Assembly: GCA_030685235.1 (NCBI GenBank)
Contig: MU839091.1
Coordinates: 310,001-374,000, forward strand
Direction of reading: 5' to 3'
DNA from: Copromyces sp. CBS 386.78
Lineage: Eukaryota > Ascomycota > Sordariomycetes > Sordariales > Sordariaceae
Length of the DNA stretch: 64,000 bases
Numbering within the stretch: position 1 is the stretch's first letter; every line of letters starts with the position of its first letter. Position numbers and translations under genes: made by a program. The notes beneath the pieces are model-generated. The model ran no database searches. It was not told the DNA's origin and saw only the letters and a program-made list of their open reading frames with translations. Of this stretch, positions 47,093 through 60,103 are shown one piece after another.

Positions 47093-48329
47093 GAAATACT
47101 TGGGAGAGGCATTCGGCATTTGGGCTTCGGGATCAGGCGTTAAATATGGATCAAGTTCTGCAGCAACCCAGGAGGTTGTCATGATGAGAGTTTGGGAAAG
47201 GATATGGAACATCGTTATGGTTGTATGAGTGGCGAGAATGAGTGCGATACCCCTTCTTTATAAGAAGATGACATGGAACACAGAACACGATAGATAGTTA
47301 CGGCTAGTAATATGTACGAAAAGGCTATATGGAACCCACGAGCAGAGATCGCCATCTCACAGCTCAAGGCACTGCATGAACAAGGTCTAAAAGTGAGGCG
47401 GTGAATATCTGTATATGTCCATCTATCTACAGGCTATCCGTGAACCGTCTTTGCCCTGAGCACGGCACCTAGCACATGACGAGCCTATACGTTGATATTC
47501 CTACGTAATCATGTTGTTATTATTGGCTTGACACAACCGCAAGTCATTTGATCATGTGAAGCAATCAAGGGGTTAGGGCATTGTGGCTTGAGATTCGAAA
47601 TTCACAGAGGTGAACGCCTTGATGGCCTCTCCCGGCGATTTCAAGCCACAGTGAGGTGACCAACCTCGGACAAGGTGAGGTGGCCCTCTCTTTCCGTTTC
47701 ACCACTGAGGGTATCCGCTGTGGAAATGATCGGCGGGCGTTTTATCTGGGGTGCCGCAGTCTCAAATGCCCGTTGAGGACCGCACCCTCCCACCGCTCCA
47801 CTCCACGCTTGTCACCCATCCGACCCGACTGTTCGCCCTGCCATTACAACTGTCCACACAAACAAAGAAACGGACGGGACGGATAGATTGACTGAGCCGA
47901 GTCGTACTCTCAAGGCCTACCATCAAGGTGTTCTTTTCAAGCATCTAGAACCAGTCCGAGTGTTTCACCGAAAACACGTTCACGCAGAAAACCCCATCAT
48001 GACCGATTAGCTTTATCGGAAACCGCATCGCATCCCCAACCTCACAAGCAAAGCAGCAGGCAGCTACCTCTAGCCTCTCAGCGCAGTAGCGCATACTTTA
48101 GCGCCCCCATTGATCGTCGAAGAGGGAAGGTTACCGATATCGTTATCAGTCCTGGCATCATATCACTTGATCAACCTCCCGTCTCCCCGATCCGGTCATC
48201 CGTCGTAGAGGTGACTTCGACCTTTCATGGCAGTCCTTCCTTAAGCTTCTCAACCCAACGAGCTTTCTCCCGGACACACTTCAATTCACTACACCCAAGT
48301 TGAAGGAAGAGAGAGAGACACCGACAACG
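47093..48329. other. Intergenic region
   Basis: About 1.2 kb between two genes on the plus strand, holding the 3' flank of one and the promoter of the next. Nothing else was seen. Confidence 0.5.
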
Positions 48330-49762
48330 ATGACTTCGATAATACCCGCCCGGGCCATCATCCCCTTCCTCGTGGGAATGATGCTGCTTACAGGAGTCTG
48401 CAATACGCTCTTGACCAAGTACCAGGTAAGGAGTCTCGCCGCTTTCAAGCAAGGTGTTTCTCCATCATTGATCGATTGCTGAATATGATCCGTTCTTGTT
48501 CGTAATATAGGACAACCAATGCGTTCGCAACTGCGACGACCCCGACCCGCTTAAGCGGAAGCACTTCGAGCAGCCCGTCATCCAGACCCTCCAGATGTTC
48601 GTCGGCGAGATGGGCTGCTGGGTGGTCGTAGGCATCATGTCGCTCTGGAGCCGCTACGTCTCCAAATCTACCACCTACGAGCGCATCGACAACCGGGCGG
48701 CTGCGGCCGAGGACGATGTTCCCGACGACGCGAGCATCCGCTCCCACACCCCGCTCACCGACTCGCCCTCCACGGTCACCTCCTCCAAGTACGACGGCCC
48801 CTCGGTCCTCCGCGGCTGGCGCGTCGTCCTGCTCTCGCTCCCCGCCATCTGCGACATCTGCGGCACCACCCTCATGAACGCCGGCCTGCTGCTCGTGGCG
48901 GCCTCCATCTACCAGATGACGCGCGGCGCGCTGGTGCTCTTCGTTGGCGTCTTCAGCGTCGTGTTTCTGCGTCGCAAGCTGTACGCCTTCCAGTGGCTGT
49001 CGCTGGTGGGAGTCATGGTGGGCGTGGCGCTCGTCGGACTGGCTGGTGCGATTCAGCCGGATCCGAAACATCCTAGTGCGGAGGCGACTACGACTGCGAT
49101 GGCGGATGTGGGCGCCGATGCCCTGAAAGTGATCATTGGTGTGTTGATGATTGCTGGAGCGCAGATCTTCACTGCTACACAGTTTGTGCTGGAGGAGTAC
49201 ATCCTTGAGCGGTCGACGATTGAGCCCATTCGTGTTGTCGGGTGGGAGGGCCTCTTTGGCTTTACAGTCACGCTCCTGGGCATGGTCATCTTGCACTTCG
49301 CCATTGGACGGACTGAGGCTGGAAGGTATGGACCGTTTGACATGGTGGAGGGATGGAGGCAGTTTTGGGAGTACAAGTCTGTCTTCGCCTCGAGTGTGTT
49401 GATTATGATTAGCATTGGGTAAGTTTTTTCCCCATCCCCTTTTCCCTCCTCTCCAATATCCAAATAAAAATCGTCCACTAACACCTCCATTTGACAGTGG
49501 CTTCAACTTCTTCGGTCTCTCCGTAACCCGCTCGGTGAGCGCCACTTCGCGCTCCACCATCGACACCTGCCGCACGCTCTTCATCTGGATCGTCTCGCTC
49601 GGTCTCGGCTGGGAAACCTTCAAGTGGCTCCAGGTCGTCGGTTTCGCCCTGCTCGTCTACTTTACTTTCCTCTTCAACGGCATCGTCCAGCCTCCGTTTG
49701 AGTTCCTCCGCGTCCGGGCGGTGGAGGAGCTGTTGCCTGAGGAGCCTATTGAGCATAACTGA
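48330..49762 (+). CDS. SLC35F6-like drug/metabolite-superfamily transporter
   Basis: These ten-helix proteins belong to the nucleotide-sugar/drug-metabolite transporter superfamily; SLC35F6 is lysosomal or mitochondrial in animals and its substrate is not settled. Exons are 48330-48425, 48511-49418 and 49498-49762 (donors GTAAGG and GTAAGT), giving 422 residues with agreeing phases. Helix 1 is IPFLVGMMLLTGVCNTLLTKYQ. Next come a short loop with DPLKRKHFEQPVIQTLQMFVGEM and the block ICDICGTTLMNAGLLLVAASIYQMTRGALVLFV, which is typical of this group. FTATQFVLEEYILE and the Thr/Ser-rich SVTRSVSATSRSTIDTCRTLFIW are also conserved. A loop at about 75-110 is acidic. The C-terminus is acidic and cytoplasmic. 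Confidence 0.87.
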
Positions 49763-50748
49763 GCTATGTCATGGTAGGATGTAACATATCTGACATATCA
49801 ACGATGAAGGGGCAGGGCACATGGTTTGTACTGGCTTTTGTATGTGGCTTTTTGGGTATCTAGTCTGGCTTTTCAATGTTGGGTAGGGAGGGTATTACAG
49901 TTCGTCGATATGGTGATACATGTTGAGGTTGGTCACCTTAGGGACGTAAGGCGTTCAATAGGTTGGTTTTGGATGACACAGGTCAAAGGGTCTCGATGGT
50001 GGTTCACTTCTTGCAGCGATAGCATATATACACACATATACAGGTGATGTTCGTACATCACCTTTCAGCCAACTGAATAAGACATGATCATATTCTAGGT
50101 CTACTACCCGCTACATGCCTATGACTGGCTGATGAGTGTCGGGGATAGGTTGAAGATTTTGGACGGTTTACCAGAGAAAATGGGACCTTCTGCAACAAGG
50201 ACATTGGTTGAACATACACAGCGTTCAAGCGGAAGTCGATTCCCAAACTTAAGGTACCTTCCAGGACACTTGTTGCCTAACAGCGGGAACATATTTCACA
50301 CGAACGCCAGAGAGACGTTTGTTCAAAATTATTTCAAATTGTAACCGAAAACAACAATATTATACCTAATATCCTCACCGCCACATACTTACAGTGATCG
50401 TTTGAATGTCCACTCGTCTCGCCCTTTCCCTTTCGATGTCCTTGAAACTCCGGGCCGTGCGTATAAGCTTGGCTGCGCTCGCCCTGCGCCCTGCTGCCCT
50501 GCTGCCTGTGATCCTGCCCTGGTTCTGTTGTAGTAGAGGTAGTCGTCCATGTCGCCGCTGTCGTCCTGTTATTTCTTTCGTGCCGTATCGTGTCGTATCA
50601 TGTCATAAGCCATCCAATCCATTCCTCTCGCTGTCACTCCGCCCATCTGTCGTTTGGTCCTGTGCCATCCGACCCGACTCAACCTCTCTTTCTTGACTCA
50701 CCAACATCATCTGATCCGCATCAAACCCCAGATCCCGTCAGGTAGAAT
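49763..50748. other. Convergent spacer, transporter and Yippee genes
   Basis: About 1 kb of 3' flanks. One frame at 50406-50696 has low-complexity Leu/Ser/Arg composition and is not called. Confidence 0.5.
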
Positions 50749-51630
50749 CTAGTTAACATTGGCAAGCAACTCCGCCTCCAAAATGAACTTGCCCTCCTTG
50801 TACTTCTCGCTAGGCTCGTAGGCTTTGTCGTACTTCCACCCAACGACCTCCTTGCATTGGCGGCAGTAAATGTCCCGGACAACGTGGCGGCCGGTGGTCA
50901 TGTTACGCTCGCCGGCATCGCCCGTCTCGACGTTGACGACGCTGTTGAAGAGATAGGCTTTTCCGTGTTGGCCTCTGAAGTTCTGTTTTTTGAAAGGAAT
51001 AAAAAGGTTAGTGGATGGAATGGAGAGTGAGAGTGAGGAGGGGGTGTTGGTTGACGGGAGGGCCTGGGAGATGGGAGGGAAAGGTTAAGGGAGGGGGTTA
51101 AGGTAAAGAGGGAAAAAGGGACGGCGAAGGCGTCTTACCCTGCTGATGATATCCTCATGATTCGCCAAATGGGTCTTGCAGTTCCTGCATCCGTAAATCT
51201 TGCCGCTGTTGAGGTAGACGTTGTATGCGAGACCCATGGTGTTTGTGTTATTGTTGGCGTTGGTAGTATCGTTGGTAGTGTTGTTGTTTCTGGTGGCAGT
51301 GGTTATTATGTTGCGTCTGTAGTTGCTGCTGGGAGCAGTGGGTGTCGCTTCGCTGACGGTAGTCGTAGTGGTGACGCTGACACGGATGACTCCGGCGTCC
51401 TCCTCCGCCGATGTTGATGCTGGTACCGACTCGGGCTCAGGTGCTGCTGCGCGGGCTCTGTTACTTTCGTCGGCGTTGTTGTCGCTGATACCGAGACGCT
51501 GAACCTGCTGCTGAACGTCTTCGACTTGGGCGTTCTGCTCTTGAGGTTGTTGATGCTGATGGTGGACTTCCGGTTCCGGTACGATTCGCTCAAAGCTCCT
51601 CCCAAAGCCGCGGGGTTCGCTTTCGATCAT
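50749..51630 (-). CDS. Yippee-family zinc-binding protein with long N-terminal extension
   Basis: Yippee proteins are small conserved zinc-binding proteins of the Mis18/cereblon-like fold, found at centrosomes, nucleoli or in GID-type complexes in various eukaryotes. Exons on the minus strand are 51630-51139 and 50982-50749 (donor GTAAGA, acceptor AACAG), giving 241 residues. The Yippee domain is complete in residues 132-241: [51 protein letters not shown] and C-R-Q-C. Residues 1-131 are an extra segment, Gln/Glu-rich then Thr/Asn-rich, not part of the family fold. A second ATG at 51237 (residue 132) would give the normal-length protein of 110 residues. Which start is used cannot be told from sequence. 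Confidence 0.88.
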
Positions 51631-53482
51631 CTATAGATTTCACAAGACAAAATGATGAGTGTTCGTATTCCCTTTGCGAGCGAAGCAGAGAAGCAGTTGC
51701 AAAAGGAGACAAACAGATAAAGGGCAGGTCACAAGAACGGGATGGAAAACGACGGATGGGATGAATGAATCGATGTAATGAGAATGGTAATCAATGATCG
51801 ACCAAATGGTCTGGTGGATGGTGCTGTTGAATGTCGGGATTGTCCGTCCGACGGCGGCGAAGCGAACTGAACGACTAACAAGCGGACGCAGCGGAGAGCG
51901 ATATAAGAGGACGAACGTTTGCGGTTAGAGTAGTGTACCTATGTACTACTAGTACCCTTGTGATAACAACGACCACTGACGTCGTTCAGCGGAGCCTATT
52001 TACCGTGGCTTAGTTTGGTTGCTCTGTCAACCGATTGTCAGTGAGTCAAGCCGGATGAGATGACCAAACAAAGAATGTCTGTCAAACAACGCAGATGTCA
52101 CTTACTTGGGCAACGAATTGTCAGATATGAGGTCGAAAATAGGCTGGTCAGTTAACCGGATGAGATGCTGAGGAAGAAGAAAGGATGAGAAACCGTGCGA
52201 CCCAAAGCTGAATTACTTTAGGCAAGAGCAAGCGGGGAAAGTGGTGCTATAAGTGCAAGTGCAATGGGGGCATACCTAACACGGGAATGTCCTCCGTTCG
52301 GGAATCCTGTCACCTGCTACGGAATATATATGGCTGCACTTGCCGGCTTCAAAGGGACGACAACTGCTAAGGTAAAGAAAGGTATGCACTAAGTACGGTT
52401 GCGATTTGTCACAGTGGATAATTGGATGTGATTGTTGATTCGGGCTAGTCCAGAAAAGGAAAAGAGGAGAAATCTGGAATCCTACATGCGGAATGACCAA
52501 AAACACGTGATCCGGAAAAGTTGGTCTCAGATTGCCTTTCGGTGAGTGGGTGGATGGATCGTAGCACCCGCTCGGCGTCCCGTCGCATTGTGATCCCGCC
52601 TCTCACATGAGCATGCCTGGCGTACCTCTAGACTTTAGACAGACAGCCTGTGTCTGGTTGGCAGGCCGCTGTACTGTTTAAAATGCAGCGAATGCGTATA
52701 ACCTGTCGGTACGTGCTCGTACTGTATGTCTTTGCCGTACATAAAGTATCGTCCACTTCAGATGAGCAGATCGATGTTCCTGATTGTTCGAAGGCGTCAA
52801 CTGCAGTTTGCTCTTGACTTCCTATGAATAGCTACCAGGCTGAACCAATGACCCGTGACTCCTATATAAAAATTCATTTGGCGTCAAGCGACGCATTTGA
52901 AGCGACTTTTAGGAAAGAAAATGCTTTTTGCGTTTGACAAGAGATCATATCGGTGGGAAATACTTCACCAGTAATTGATGTACACAAACCCATTGATTTG
53001 TGTAGTCTTTTAGTTTTTGTCACTGGGAGGGGCTTGGTCCCCTTTTCCCAGTCATCACCTTTGTTTACATTTGGCTCGAAACCTCTAACGATGCCACATC
53101 AATTCGAAAAGGCATCGAACACGGAAATAGAGATTTGGGTGCGTCTCCTTGTGATATAGTCATTTCAAAGTGAATGCTATGCTATCTTTTGCCTACCAAC
53201 ACAACCTCCCAGGTAAAAAAAAAAAAAAAAAAGAAAAAATGGAATGGGAACCTCATGTACAAGAATATACATTGCACATTTCGCAAAGCGGAAATGACAG
53301 TGATGTGTGATAAAATGGGGATATGTCCGCGCGCGCGGAGAGCTGGTCCCAGAGAGACCAGCCATAATATGTACGACAAGACGGGATTGAACAGGTTCTT
53401 TTCAAATAGCATAAATGTGAGTTCATATCTCATAACCTCAGGCCTTCCTTCCTGATGCCTATTCCAACGGAATCCTCCATGT
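51631..53482. other. Intergenic region upstream of the Yippee gene
   Basis: About 1.85 kb holding the Yippee promoter and the 3' flank of the reductase. A poly(A) run of 18 bases lies at 53215-53232. A 68-codon frame at 52953-53159 is not supported. Confidence 0.45.
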
Positions 53483-55348
53483 CTACCAAGAAAATGCCTC
53501 CTCGACGAAGTCAATCGCACCGTTGTATTGCTTGTTCCTCACAGCGCGACGGACCTCGTCACTGAGCGCACCAGGGCCACACACCGAGACGCCCATGTGG
53601 CCCACCTGGTCCTCCATCTCCCTTGCTAGTAGCGTGTCGATGTTCGGTCTGCCCGGGAACATCTGCACTGTTGAGCTTGGGCTGTGAATCTCCTTTGTCG
53701 AGCGCGGCCTGCTGACGAAGAGCATGATACGGAGCACTTCACGGCGCTTCTCCATACCAAGGACCTCCGTCATCCAGGGGCGGATCCACTCCAGATGCTC
53801 AGGGCTCTGGATAGTCCAGACCAAGATAATCTTGCGCGTAGCAGCCATGCCGTTGCTGTAGGCAATGACCAAGTCACGGACGTGGGGCACCGCCTGTGTG
53901 ATACCAACACCGCCGGCAAAGAGCATGACGGTGCCGTACGAGTGCATCTGGTGCATGCCTCCGTAGGGACCTTCAACGAGGCACCTCGTCACCATCCTGC
54001 CGTCGATGCATGAAGCAGCCTTTTCATACAAGTTGCCGGTCATGCCCGTGCGGCCACGGATGATGAAAGAAACGGTCGTCTTCTTCATGGCAAGCACGTC
54101 GGTACGGGCCATGGGAAGCTTTTCGCCGAGCGACTCCGCCTCTTCGCTCCATGCGACGGAGAACGGGTGAGATTGCCAGAGGCTGACGGATGGCAAGTAG
54201 AGATAAGCGTGTTGGCCGGGCTTGAAGAACCAGGGGCGCGCCATGGTCACGGTGACTCGCGTAGCACCGCCAGGGAGAGCCTCAACCAGAGCCTTGCCGC
54301 CGCCAGATCCAAAGTTGTAGTACGCCACCCGGAGGAAGCGAGCAGCACGGTCAAAGGCCCACAAGACCATGACGGGGTAGAGGTACTTGATCTGCGGGAA
54401 CCCCTTAGGTCCGAGATGGTAGTACAGGCCGACGACGGAGGCAATGGCCAAGGCGATGTGCAAGATCTTGAAGATCTCGTAGAAGGCGTGCCTGAAAATG
54501 CTGGTCGCTTGAATGGCGATGAGGATAAAAGCAGCGGTTGCCTAGGAAGGAGGTTAGCTACTGTACTTCAGCCATAGAGTACCATGTTTACATACCACGA
54601 AACCGTAGATGAGAAATTCGCTCTTGAAGATACCCTCGAAAGCCACAGCCCAGCTCTGGGAAGCGGCTGACCGGTAAAGGTAGCCCAGGGTGTGAGCAAG
54701 AGCCTCCAAGGCCACAATACGCCCCAACCAACGGTGAAGGAGGTTGAACGTATCGAACGAGATACCCAACCAGTTGATGAGGGGGTTATTCCGGCCGGCC
54801 ATGAGGAACAATGGGATCATGTTGGCGACAGCGAGGGTTCCAGTACGGTTGATGAACACAGTGGCGGACGCGCCCACTGGCTGCGAGAAGTCAATTCCCA
54901 TAACACAGAAAGCGACATTGGTGGAGAAGTAGCCGAGGAGGAAGACGAGTTGGAGGCGGGTCGGGAGAGTTCCAACGTTGATAGCCGAGCTGAGTTGGAA
55001 CTCGCGGTTGTGCCTCTTGCTGAGAATTGGCGAATACTGGATATTCTTCTTGAACCACGACCACTTGGCGCCTGCCCTGGCAAAGTATTTCTGTGTATCG
55101 TTGTTGAGGCACGAGACGTGTCGTACGTATTTGCTGAGGCCTGTGCTGAGTCTCCAGATGATCAGAGCAGCGGAGATACATCCCAGTACAAGAAGTAGAT
55201 ATCCGGAGAGCATGTCGTTGATAATGGCGGCTTCATCCGGTCCTTCAGCAGCTCCACCTCCACCTCCAGCAGCTTGACCCTTCGCAGCACCTCCTGCCTG
55301 CGCCCCCTGCGCCCCCGCCGTAGCGTTTCCTTGTGCTTGAGCTGACAT
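53483..55348 (-). CDS. Ferric-reductase-type transmembrane flavocytochrome
   Basis: The enzyme passes electrons from NADPH through FAD and two hemes across a membrane, usually to reduce ferric or cupric ions outside the cell. Exons on the minus strand are 55348-54596 and 54541-53483 (donor GTATGT, acceptor CCTAG), giving 603 residues. The N-terminus is Ala/Gly/Gln-rich, with no signal peptide but a first helix at about 46-66. The two bis-heme helices each show His-x13-His: H205/H219 and H279/H293. The FAD-binding motif HPFSVAW and the NADPH-binding motif AGGVGITQAVPH follow in the C-terminal half, with a final VCGPG and the end FVEEAFSW. Substrate and site are inferred from the family. Confidence 0.93.
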
Positions 55349-58300
55349 TTTGGTTTATCCTTGCTTTTTTTTTCGGTTTCCGGTAAGTAGTTGATGATGT
55401 TGTGATACAAGTGATAGACACCTGAGAGCGTCGTTTTGGTGTATAACAGTCCTAAAGTATAGGCCGAGTCTAGATTGTCGATATGGCCCTTGAATGAATG
55501 GTTGTCATACAACCCCAAGGTTGCAGGTTGCCCGAGTCCAGCGCGGGTATCTGAGTGTCGTAATGGCGTGTCGAGTGAATGTCTAATGATAGGTAGTGAC
55601 GTCCTGTCCCTGGGCCGCCAGCGTGGGACTGATGAGTTGAAGATTGGGTGACCGGGTTGTTGGATGTGGTGAGTGTTTCTATGATTGCCGAATTCGGGTT
55701 GACGGTTGAGCCTCCGGGGTAAGATGTGGAAAGAAGGGATCCTCTCGAAGGCGCGTAGTGAATGTAGGTCGTGTTCGGTCAACGATTAACACTGGACAAG
55801 GGAAGGAATGGTGAATGTCGAAAGAAGGAGGGCGAAGAAAAAAAAAGGCCAAGATTGTTGACAGGTGACAGCAAAGTTGCGACTGGCACGAGGGATGGGG
55901 CCTTTTGTGGATGAACCCAGGAGTTGGGGAAGGAGGTGGAGGGAAGAAAATTGAATGATGGAAGATGAAAATTTGAAGAAGGGGGATTCCTGGGCATAAA
56001 ATGAGAAAGAATGGATGGCACGAATGGGTCAACGGGTTCGAGAAGGAGGGTGTGACTGGCAGGCGTGCTCGGCCTTGCTCGAGGCGTGGTAGAGTCCACG
56101 AGTGGGTTTTGTGTGGTGGGTTTATCGCCGGCGCGATCGTCCAAAATGGAACTTGGGAAGGTGGACTTGGTGGAGGGTGAGACCCGAGGGGGGGTCCCCA
56201 TGCCCTCGTCCAATCCCTGACCGCGCGTACCTTTTATTCATGCGCCTGTGTGGTTGTGTACCGGTCCTCCACCACAGAAGAGAAGGCGTCTTGTGGTCTC
56301 TGTTCGTGTTTTCACTCCTGCATGTTGTGGATGTCGTGTGTTGTGCGTGGTTATGTGGTTGCCCCTGGATAATGCGCTGCACCAACACACGGGGTCAATG
56401 AGGGAGTACAACGGGACTTGCCAGACGCCTCTCATGCACATCGGGATGTGTGTCTAGCTTCCAAACGATGATTATAGTAAATAGGGGTGTTGGTCAGATC
56501 CGTCTCATTAAGTTGCAATTGCGTTTCCATTTCCTCCTGCTGACGACATTCTAGCCCGTGGTCGCGGTAATCAAGGGGAGAGAGACATCAGATGTCGTGT
56601 GGCATGCACATCCGTCACAAAGCGCCGTCACTGCGATCCAGCGAGTGGTTGTGGATTAAGAGAATTCCAGCAGCATCACTACCGTAAACCGTCGCAACTC
56701 ACATGGGATCTCCGTGTGGTGTGTTTCTGACCACTTCGGATATTCCCCACGACCAGTCCATCTCCATGAGGCGCCGCGCAAGTGGTTCGTCTGAAGTTTT
56801 CAACGACAAGACAGCCAAGGCCGAGTAATCCATGTCGTCTGTCGTATCCAATTGACTACCCCTGGTTTTTCCTGCGCCGCTGCCGTTGCCGGGGCCCAGC
56901 GGAGTCCACGCCGGGCAGGATTCAAAAGCTGTGACCACCTGAAATACTACCTGGCCGTCCTGGCCTCCTCCTGGCCTAACAATTTGGGATCGGGGGTCCC
57001 TGCATTGTGGCGGCTGCAGTGCTGCGAGTGATGCCCTCTCCACCGCCGGGTCACAGCGCTGAAAACAGCGGCGTTATAAACACTCAGCAGGACACTACGG
57101 TCTGGATGGTCAACAGAAAGAGAAACACTGGGCGGAGCCACATCTGAAACAGGACGAAATCGCCCCTTCACCAGTCATCCCAGAATTCAACCATCAGCCT
57201 CCCGGATGTCTGGCCAGAAGCTGCCATGTTCCCGAACAGGGGAGCGGTATCCAAGTCCAAGAAATCGGCCCAAAAGGGAATAGCACCTCCCAGCAAAATC
57301 TGGTCCGAAGTACCTGTAACATCTTCATTTCTAACAATCATCCAAATTTTCGCATTTTTACCGAAGAAACCACTACAAAAAAAATCACTAACATGCTCAA
57401 TAAATGCTGGATATTTGTTCTCGCAACTCAGCTGGCCCAAAAGGGGGCTTTTTGGGTGAATTGCTGCATTCTGGGTTGCAGAGCGAAAAGGCTGGAGAGA
57501 CACGTCAAAAGTCGATAAATGTCTAGAGCACTTCTTTTTGGGGCCGGTTTCTTGCGCCTGGATACCCGAACAAGCGCACCAGAACAGCATCATTCAGCCA
57601 ACGGAACGAGATCTCCACATGGAAGCTGGTCTCGGGGCAGTTGTTCAGTCTGTTCCATCTCATCACACCCATGGGGATACACTTCAGCGTCTCTTTTGCT
57701 CCGGTTGTCGAGTGAACAACAACTCCCTCCACTCACCGACGACAAGCTGCAGAGAATTCGGTTTGATAGAAGCCACCGCCCACACAATCACTTCTCGCAG
57801 GAATCACCGCTCGGCTCTGTGCCAACATCACGGACATCCCCCATTGACACGCATATCATCCCAAAGCCCATCAGCCGAGCAACGGCCATGTGCGGCAAAC
57901 CCTGTAACGCATCCCAAACAATTGCGTTTGGTGTAGTGTATAACACCTCCAAGGCCCTCAATGCTACCAAGAAACCCGTACCCTGGGCTCGTCTACCGGG
58001 GAACGAGAAACGAGAGCAGAGGGTATCTGTGTGGGTCTCGTTTGCAACCCAAGACCTCGAAGAAGAGGCTATCGCCGTGTGGTCTCTAGTGTAGGGTCTT
58101 CAACTGCCGAGTAGCATCCAATTCCACCTACACGGGGTTGTCAAGGTTGAAGGTATACGCAATCTCCCTCCCCCAAGTCCCCAGTCCCGCCGTTGCGAAG
58201 CCAAGCGTGTATCGAAACAGACCCCCGGATAGCCAATAGCTGCCTCATTATCCGCAGGTCACAGTCACTTCCCGTCAGTCACTCTCCGAAGAATCAAAGC

Positions 58301-60103
58301 TCAGGACTAGTTGGCTTTGAGGTGGTAGTGTTTTATGAAATACATTCTCTTTCCAGCTTCCACTTTCACTAAACCTTGTTCTGGGTCTCTTGGATCAACA
58401 TCATGGAAATTTCATCGCCAAGTTGGGAGTTTGAGTTTGAGACGAACCCCTGGCGGTAGATACGTCTCCTCTAATCTGGCCTTGCTGAGCTCACCGAGCT
58501 TGTTTAGCCTGCGCGGCTCGCCGAAACGGAACCTGTTCGAACGTTGGGTCGTTACAGTAGCTCGTCCTCGCTCGTCATTACGCCATCTCAACTGGGTCAG
58601 TGGCCACCACCACTTTCTCTCCCAGTCACAAAACAATGGAAACAATGGGCCATCACAAGAGAGCCTCAACAACAACTACCGTGCCATTCGGCGTCATCAC
58701 ACACACACACACACACCTGATGAAACCCCATGCACCATCACAGTTGTTTGTGAGGCACCGCCCGACCCAGAGTCCGAATCCCAAATCGCTGGCTGAGGGA
58801 GGCTCAGTAGAGATCCTTCAGGCACCGTAGTGTATGTCGAAATATGCATTCCTCCATCGTGCCATCTCGCAGCCAGCAGCAATCTGATCTTGTTCCTGGA
58901 ATCAAAATCAAACATACATTTCGTACATACTCAGATCTCTAACTCGAGTCTAGACCCTCACAGACCCGCAGCAAAGGTACTTGTAGTGTTTCCTTGTCCC
59001 CCCTTGGTTTGCCTTCCTGGTAACTTTTTATGTACCACGTGACACAACGGACCGTCTTTTAAAAGTCTTTTTGAGGAGAAGGAGCAGATTCTCGGTTGAC
59101 GATTGGTAGACTAAAGGATTACCCACCGAGCGCCCGTTTTTGAGACGAGATAATTTGGGCATGACTGAGATCCCCCGCCCCGATCCTTCTTTATACCGGG
59201 GCGGCGGGGAGAGATGGATACATAGGTATCCTCGGGCTTTTTGAGAACCAAAGCTTGGTACTAGCTCAAGGGTAGGTAGGTAGCTCGAGGGGTACGTAGG
59301 TACCAAGTAGACAAGCTCAAGACAAGGTTAAATAGATTGATGATGATAACAACCCGACGACGGGCTTGCCCGAGCACAACGGGTAATCCAAACACCCGGA
59401 CAACACACATGCACATCACATCAGATAACCAGCCCAAACTCCCAAGCTCCCAGCAATCGAAGCGAGAAATCGAGGCGAGAGACGGGAATTCAGGCAAGTA
59501 TACGCGCGGCGAAGTCTGAGCAATGTGGGGAAACGAGCCTAAGCCAGGGGAAAGGCAAGGTAAGGCGAAGCGCAGTTGGGTTGGGGCATGTTTCATATGT
59601 ACAGGTTCATCTTGTCTCGACGGGAGGGGTTGGTGCAGGTCGCAGGAGATAGGAAGGATGGCAAAGGAGGAGGCATGTACAAAGTGGAAAATGTCAAGCA
59701 GGGGCAGTCGACGATGGGCAATGGTCATGAGCAAGATTGCTGAAGGTGTGATTTTGTGCTATTATTCCGTACTCTGTGGTATGTATAGTCAGGTGCAATT
59801 ATTTAGTCCAACATTACCTATCTAGAGATATCATCTATACAATGGCCCAATCGGTTATGTCATCTGTGCTCTAGGCCGTTATTCCAACAACCAGTGATAA
59901 GCAAAAGCAATCGGGTATTCCTTCCTTTCCTCTCCCCTATGTTCATAGGGGAGATCATAATCCAACAATTCAAACATCCTTGATGGCTTGTTACCACGCC
60001 CAAAGCAGCCTTCATATGTAAGTAGGTAGCCCAACATTAAAGCAAAAAACGGAGAATTAATCCACGCATATCCCGTCCCTTTTGTCTGCTTCCCCTTTCC
60101 TTC
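55349..60103. other. Long intergenic region with no supported gene
   Basis: About 4.75 kb. The left 0.8 kb is the reductase promoter. An ATG frame of 141 codons at 57168-57593 (minus) and an overlapping 191-codon frame at 57519-58094 (plus) have no recognisable family; the first has moderately protein-like composition. Neither has a clear splice context. A CA microsatellite lies at 58698-58716. The right part is the 3' flank of the next gene. I see no tRNA or 5S rRNA gene. Confidence 0.4.
58698..58716. repeat. CA microsatellite
   Basis: A run of about nine CA units. It is likely to vary in length between strains. Confidence 0.85.

Noticed and set aside
48445..49623. 392-codon frame antisense to the SLC35F6-like gene
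   Set aside because: It is the complement of a well-supported spliced transporter gene and has His/Arg/Asp-rich composition with no domain.
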